A stretch of 64,000 bases of DNA, taken from NCBI RefSeq assembly GCF_014850955.1, contig NZ_JACXSS010000001.1, positions 372,001-436,000 of the forward strand, in the 5' to 3' direction. This document shows, piece by piece, positions 60,218-64,000 of the stretch (positions are counted from its first letter, which is position 1; every line of letters begins with the position of its first letter). The notes under the pieces were generated by a model, which had not been told where the DNA came from, did not search any database, and worked only from the letters and a program-made list of their open reading frames with translations. A program made the translations under genes and the position numbers. Source of the stretch: Methylomonas albis (GTDB lineage: Bacteria > Pseudomonadota > Gammaproteobacteria > Methylococcales > Methylomonadaceae).

Positions 60218-61765
60218 TTAGTCGGTATAACCTGCAGCCAAGGTTTTGACTTGCGCTAAATCTGCGCCGGCGAGTTTGGCGACCCGTGTGCCGTATTCCG
60301 TGTCGGCTTTGTACAGATAGCTGACGACGGTGTTACGGACGCTTTCATTACTGACCGTTTTCAAATCCCCAGCAAAAGCGGCAACCAATTCGGTTTGATC
60401 CGCTACGGAAAATGAGCGGTACAACTCGCCCGCCTGCTGGAAATTTTGGGTTTTCTGAAACGGTATTTGTTGAGTGCTGCCTTGCAATGGAGTTGGGCAG
60501 GCCTTGTAGCTGACGTTATCCACATAACTGCCGGTAGCTTCGCTGGGTTGGTAGTTAACCGAAGCGGATTTGGGCGCCGAGTAGCCGGCGCCATTCTGGT
60601 TATAGGAGTGCACAGCGGTTTTCGGCGCGTTGATCGGCAGGCTAAAGTGGTTGATGCCCAAACGATAGCGCTGGGTATCGGCATATGAGAATAAACGGCC
60701 TTGCAGCATCCTATCTTCGGATGGCTCGATGCCGGGAATCATGTTACTAGGCGCGAATGCGGCTTGTTCGGTGGCCTGGAAGAAGTTGTCCGGCACTCGG
60801 TTCAAGGTTAGTTCGCCAACTTTTTGTGCCGGGATCAAGTCTTCCGGCCAGGTTTTGGTGGTATCCAGTGGATTGAAATCAAAGCTATCGACTTGTGCCG
60901 GATCGAGCACTTGCACATACAAATCCCAAACCGGGTAATCACCGTCAGCGATATGTTTGTACAAGTCGTCAGTCATATGATTGAAATTGCTGGCCTGGAT
61001 TTCGGCGGCTTGCGCGCGAGTCAAGCCATGATTGCCTTGCCGGGACTTCCAGGTAAATTTCACGTAATGTTGTTGGCAGGCCGCGTTGACGAACTTAAAG
61101 GCGTGCACGCCGGAGCCGTTCATTTCCCGGTAATTGGTCGGAATGCCCAATGGCGAATACAGCAAAGTCAACATCTGCGTGCTTTCCGGTACATGCGAGA
61201 AAAAGTCCATTATTCGCGCCGCGTCCTGAATATTGGTTTTCGGATCAGGTTTTAAGGAATGCACCATATCCGGAAATTTCATCGCGTCGCGGATGAAGAA
61301 CACCGGGAAATTGTTGCCGACCAAATCCCAATTGCCTTGCTCGGTATAAAATTTGACGGCAAAGCCGCGCGGATCTCGCAAAGTTTCCGGCGAATGGTTA
61401 CCGTGAATTACCGACGAGAAGCGCACGAATACCGGCGTTTCTTTGCCCTCATCCTGGAATGGCGCGGCATGAGTCAGGTCGGTCAAGTCAGCAGTGGCCT
61501 TAAAAACACCAAAGGCGCCGGTGCCACGCGCATGCACCACTCGCTCCGGAATCCGCTCGCGGTCGAAGTGCGCGAGTTTTTCGATTAAATGATGGTCCTG
61601 CAATAAGGTCGGTCCCAAGGGTCCTGCGGTTTGCGAGTTTTGATTGTCGCCGACCGGCGCGCCGGTGGCGCGGGTCAGTGTGTTATCGTCGGCTTGCGCC
61701 GCGTTTAAAATCAAGCTGATGGCAATGCTCAATCCGATGTTTTTGATGGAAGATGATGCGTTCAT
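60218..61765 (-). CDS. katB: Catalase with signal peptide (KatB-like)
   Basis: 515 residues. Signal peptide (about 1-25, ending LNAAQADD). The catalytic His is in RVVHARGTGAFG, Asn in WDLVGNNFPVFF, and the proximal Tyr ligand in RLFSYADTQRYRLG. A small-subunit monofunctional haem catalase that destroys hydrogen peroxide, here probably exported. It is divergent from oxyR with an OxyR-type site between, and followed by an ankyrin partner, matching katB-ankB of pseudomonads. Confidence 0.95.
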   Translation of the reverse strand: MNASSSIKNIGLSIAISLILNAAQADDNTLTRATGAPVGDNQNSQTAGPLGPTLLQDHHLIEKLAHFDRERIPERVVHARGTGAFGVFKATADLTDLTHAAPFQDEGKETPVFVRFSSVIHGNHSPETLRDPRGFAVKFYTEQGNWDLVGNNFPVFFIRDAMKFPDMVHSLKPDPKTNIQDAARIMDFFSHVPESTQMLTLLYSPLGIPTNYREMNGSGVHAFKFVNAACQQHYVKFTWKSRQGNHGLTRAQAAEIQASNFNHMTDDLYKHIADGDYPVWDLYVQVLDPAQVDSFDFNPLDTTKTWPEDLIPAQKVGELTLNRVPDNFFQATEQAAFAPSNMIPGIEPSEDRMLQGRLFSYADTQRYRLGINHFSLPINAPKTAVHSYNQNGAGYSAPKSASVNYQPSEATGSYVDNVSYKACPTPLQGSTQQIPFQKTQNFQQAGELYRSFSVADQTELVAAFAGDLKTVSNESVRNTVVSYLYKADTEYGTRVAKLAGADLAQVKTLAAGYTD

Positions 61766-61877
61766 GACTGTGTCCTTATTCTGGTTTTGGGTGAGAGTGG
61801 CCGGCCTGATCGGCTGGCACGGACACAGAATATCGGCAGCAGTAATTAATGTATAATCGATTGTTTTTATTTTAACG

Positions 61878-61892
61878 ATAGCTATTGACTAT
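61878..61892. promoter_or_regulatory. OxyR-type binding site
   Basis: ATAG-N7-CTAT (61878-61892) matches the OxyR half-site core. It lies 14 bases before the oxyR start and 113 bases upstream of the divergent catalase start, so it suits both oxyR autoregulation and catalase activation. Confidence 0.6.
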
Positions 61893-61905
61893 TTATGGGG
61901 TGATT

Positions 61906-62784
61906 ATGAATCTGCGAGATCTGCATTACCTAATCGCCGTTGCCGACCTACGTAGTTTCGTGCAAGCAGCTGACCGTTGCTGTATCAGCCAGCCGACTTT
62001 AAGTACCCAAATCAAGAAATTGGAAGACGAGTTAGGTATCCAGATTTTCGAGCGCACCAACAAAAAGGTGCTGCCCACCGAGTTGGGCGAGCAGATTGTG
62101 GCTTCGGCAAGGCGCATCTTGAAGGAGCAAGACAATATCAAGGAAATGGCGGCTACTGCCCAGGATCCGCTGGCCGGCAACCTGCGTTTTGGTGCGTTTC
62201 CGACCCTGGCGACGTATCTGTTTCCGCAATTGGTGCCGTTGATCAAAAGGGACTTACCGCGCATTCGGCTAATTCTGGTCGAGGAAAAAACCGAGCAATT
62301 GTTACAACAACTTAGAAGCGGGCAGATGGATTGCGCCTTGCTGGCCATGCCGATTTACGAGGATTTTCTGGAAAGTCGGGTCTTGTTCGACGATGAGTTT
62401 TTACTGGCGGTCGCCGACACTCATCCGTTGGCGGCCAAGCCGCAAATCGAACAGCACGACCTGAATGGCGAACATTTATTATTGTTGGACGAAGGCCATT
62501 GCCTGCGCGGCCATGCCTTGCAAATCTGTCAAACGGTCGGCGCCGAGGAAGAACAAGATGTGCGCGCCACCAGTCTGGAAACCCTCAGGCAAATGGTGCT
62601 TGCCGGAACTGGCATCACTTTCATGCCGCGCATTGCGGTGCGCGATGAGCCGGGCATACGCTATCTACCGTTCGCGGCGCCGGCGCCTGGCCGGACCATA
62701 GGTTTGGTTTGGCGCAAGACCAGCGCTAGGGGAGCTTTGATTCAACAATTGATCGGCTTGATTGCGGCTGCAAGCAAGCACTAG
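61906..62784 (+). CDS. oxyR: OxyR, peroxide-sensing LysR-type regulator
   Basis: 292 residues from ATG 61906 (the frame opens earlier at a TTG but GGGG lies before this ATG and MNLRDLHYLIAVADL is the LysR start). The N-terminal helix-turn-helix (FVQAADRCCISQPTLSTQIKKLE) is followed by the effector domain with the two redox cysteines in DEGHCLRGHALQICQ, the OxyR disulfide pair. Under peroxide it activates catalase and other defence genes. Divergent from katB with an OxyR site between. Confidence 0.95.
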   Translation: MNLRDLHYLIAVADLRSFVQAADRCCISQPTLSTQIKKLEDELGIQIFERTNKKVLPTELGEQIVASARRILKEQDNIKEMAATAQDPLAGNLRFGAFPTLATYLFPQLVPLIKRDLPRIRLILVEEKTEQLLQQLRSGQMDCALLAMPIYEDFLESRVLFDDEFLLAVADTHPLAAKPQIEQHDLNGEHLLLLDEGHCLRGHALQICQTVGAEEEQDVRATSLETLRQMVLAGTGITFMPRIAVRDEPGIRYLPFAAPAPGRTIGLVWRKTSARGALIQQLIGLIAAASKH

Positions 62785-62872
62785 TTGGCCTTACATGGCT
62801 GCCTGTTATGTGCCTGGGTAATCTGCTGCTGATAACGAGTTTTTTGGGGGGTATTCAGATTTTTAGCTGGCA

Positions 62873-62907
62873 AAGTCAAGTTGTCAAGGCAAACGGCAAC
62901 TTGACTT
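62873..62907. other. 11-bp perfect hairpin between convergent oxyR and fae-like genes
   Basis: The arms aagtcaagttg and caacttgactt are perfectly complementary around a 13-base loop. There is no T tract, so terminator function in either direction is only a possibility. Confidence 0.45.
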
Positions 62908-62924
62908 ACGGCAAGTTTAAACGC

Positions 62925-63476
62925 TTACCACTGCGACTCGCCCGTCTCCGGGTCGTACATTTCGTGGAAGATTTTGTGGCGGTTGGCGATTAGTTCGTCG
63001 ATGCTCGGCGAGTTGCTCATTGCTCTGGAAATAGCCAGTTTCATGGCTTCGTAGTTGGTGCGGTACAAGTCCTTGCGGTCTAGTTCCGGGTTGTTCGCGC
63101 AGGAGGGATCTATCCAGATCATGGCAATGATGCACAACTCATTGGCTTGCAGGCGGGGAATAACGCCATCGGCGACGCTATCGATCACCGCGTCGGCTAC
63201 CGCAGACTGTACCGGGCCGCCCAACAAGTTAACGTAAGCCGAAGATTTGATAGTGACTTTAGGCACCATGATGGTGGCCGGACGCACTTGTTGGTTGGTG
63301 GCGCGGATCGCGAACATGCGAGTGTGGCCGGCGGTTTGGCCCATCAGGTTGGCGAAAGCGTGACCGGCAGGGCCTTTGACGTCGCCGATCAGAATTTCCG
63401 GCATGGCGTCGGTGCCCTGGCCGTCGCTGGAAAATACGGTGGCTTCGCCGGTTCTAAACCAATACGAGTCTGACAT
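62925..63476 (-). CDS. Formaldehyde-activating enzyme (Fae) homologue lacking catalytic His
   Basis: 183 residues. Fae-fold landmarks are clear: GPAGHAFANLMGQTAGHTRMFAIR, PATIMVPKVTIKSS, GPVQSAVADAVIDSVADGVIP and YRTNYEAMKLAISRAM. True Fae has a catalytic His in a VAHIDLIIG-like segment; here it reads AMPEILIG, so the His is Met25. This puts it in a Fae-paralogue group rather than the enzyme joining formaldehyde to tetrahydromethanopterin. The role is unknown, possibly formaldehyde sensing or binding. An AGAGGA site precedes the ATG by 6 bases. Confidence 0.85.
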   Translation of the reverse strand: MSDSYWFRTGEATVFSSDGQGTDAMPEILIGDVKGPAGHAFANLMGQTAGHTRMFAIRATNQQVRPATIMVPKVTIKSSAYVNLLGGPVQSAVADAVIDSVADGVIPRLQANELCIIAMIWIDPSCANNPELDRKDLYRTNYEAMKLAISRAMSNSPSIDELIANRHKIFHEMYDPETGESQW

Positions 63477-63663
63477 GGTGCGTCCTCTGAGTATGTTAGG
63501 GAAGGCGGCATTCTATGCCCGTGCCGGGATTGCGGCAATAGGCGGGCTGGTCGGTCGCGGGGTTTGAGTTGGCGGTCTGCAGACAATGCTTCTATGACGC
63601 ATGCGATTTCGATACGCCCTCGCCGCAAGGGAGAGGGTGCAATTTAGGTGATAACGTGTTGAG

Positions 63664-64000
63664 TTAAGCTTGCAAAGCTTTTACGGCAGTGCGTAACAGT
63701 TGCAAGCATTGGCGATTGGCGGCCAAATCCAGCGCGCTGAAATCGTCCTGTGTACTGAGTAGCGGATTCGCACCGGCTTCCAGTAATTGTTTTACCGTCG
63801 CATGTCTGCCGCTGGATGAGGCATAGGTCAACGCACTGGCACCGCTCGGGTTTTGATAGTTAATATCGATACCCGCTTTTAGCAACAAGCCGATGCAGTC
63901 GCTAGCCTCCGCATAACAAGCGGCCCAAAGCGCGTTGTTGCCGTAGGCGTCCAGTGCCGTTAAATCGGCACCTTGTTTTAACAGATAGCTCAGTACGTCG
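63664..64000 (-). CDS. Ankyrin-repeat protein (5' end outside window)
   Basis: The minus-strand frame is open from the stop at 63664 to the right edge. Visible residues form about three ankyrin repeats (LSYLLKQGADLTALDAYGNNALWAACY, LLLKAGIDINYQNPSGASALTYASSSG, TVKQLLEAGANPLLSTQDDFSALDLAAN) and the C-terminal end. Protein-protein interaction module; start and full length are not visible. The 187 bases between it and the fae-like gene show only a C/G-rich palindromic fragment near 63612-63640. Confidence 0.8.
   Translation of the reverse strand, partial: DVLSYLLKQGADLTALDAYGNNALWAACYAEASDCIGLLLKAGIDINYQNPSGASALTYASSSGRHATVKQLLEAGANPLLSTQDDFSALDLAANRQCLQLLRTAVKALQA

Overview
The window looks like chromosome of a gammaproteobacterial (type I, Methylomonas-like) methanotroph. 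The strongest clues are hexulose-6-phosphate synthase (RuMP formaldehyde fixation) directly followed by transketolase, a formaldehyde-activating-enzyme homologue, and gammaproteobacterial gene orders: rpsU-yqeY-dnaG-rpoD followed by a tRNA-Ile2-like gene, and metK-ahcY. No function here was confirmed by database search; calls rest on motifs, length and context.

Layout. 1-7.1 kb: HxlR-type repressor (partial) divergent from an SDR oxidoreductase and a complete RND efflux operon. 7.3-9 kb: ABC-2 exporter. 9-11.2 kb: pyrD-thiO. 11.3-14 kb: outer-membrane beta-barrel protein, proline iminopeptidase, ubiX. 14.2-17 kb: hps and tkt. 17.1-18.9 kb: a small secreted protein and an unusual protein built of about eighteen TGVAKYL-type repeats. 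19-23.6 kb: DUF2782, folate genes (folM-like, folK, folB), plsY, tsaD. 23.6-30.7 kb: macromolecular-synthesis genes, tRNA, metK-ahcY. 30.7-34.5 kb: bioA, rsmE, CPBP protease, small proteins. 34.8-42.3 kb: an N-type ATPase operon (atpDCQ, then a lytic transglycosylase gene where atpR is expected, then atpBEFAG). 43.4-48.1 kb: a 1570-residue transmembrane protein joining an extracytoplasmic Ycf48-like beta-propeller to a KAP P-loop NTPase.

48.1-55.8 kb holds the most striking unit: six minus-strand genes, every junction overlapping by 1-4 bases (TAATG, ATGA, ATGA, ATGA, GTGA). In order of transcription they are a RACo-type corrinoid-reductive activator, a corrinoid protein, a UroD-family methyltransferase with altered zinc ligands, a DUF1638 protein, a GAF histidine kinase and a REC-PAS-GGDEF-EAL response regulator. 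Two more two-component genes lie divergently upstream (56.3-58.2 kb). This couples an anaerobe-style corrinoid methyl-transfer module to cyclic-di-GMP signalling, and is the best candidate for an undescribed system.

58.2-64 kb: DUF815 ATPase, Trp-rich protein, catalase with signal peptide and ankyrin partner divergent from oxyR (with an ATAG-N7-CTAT site between), a Fae-family protein lacking the catalytic histidine, and a partial ankyrin-repeat gene at the right edge.
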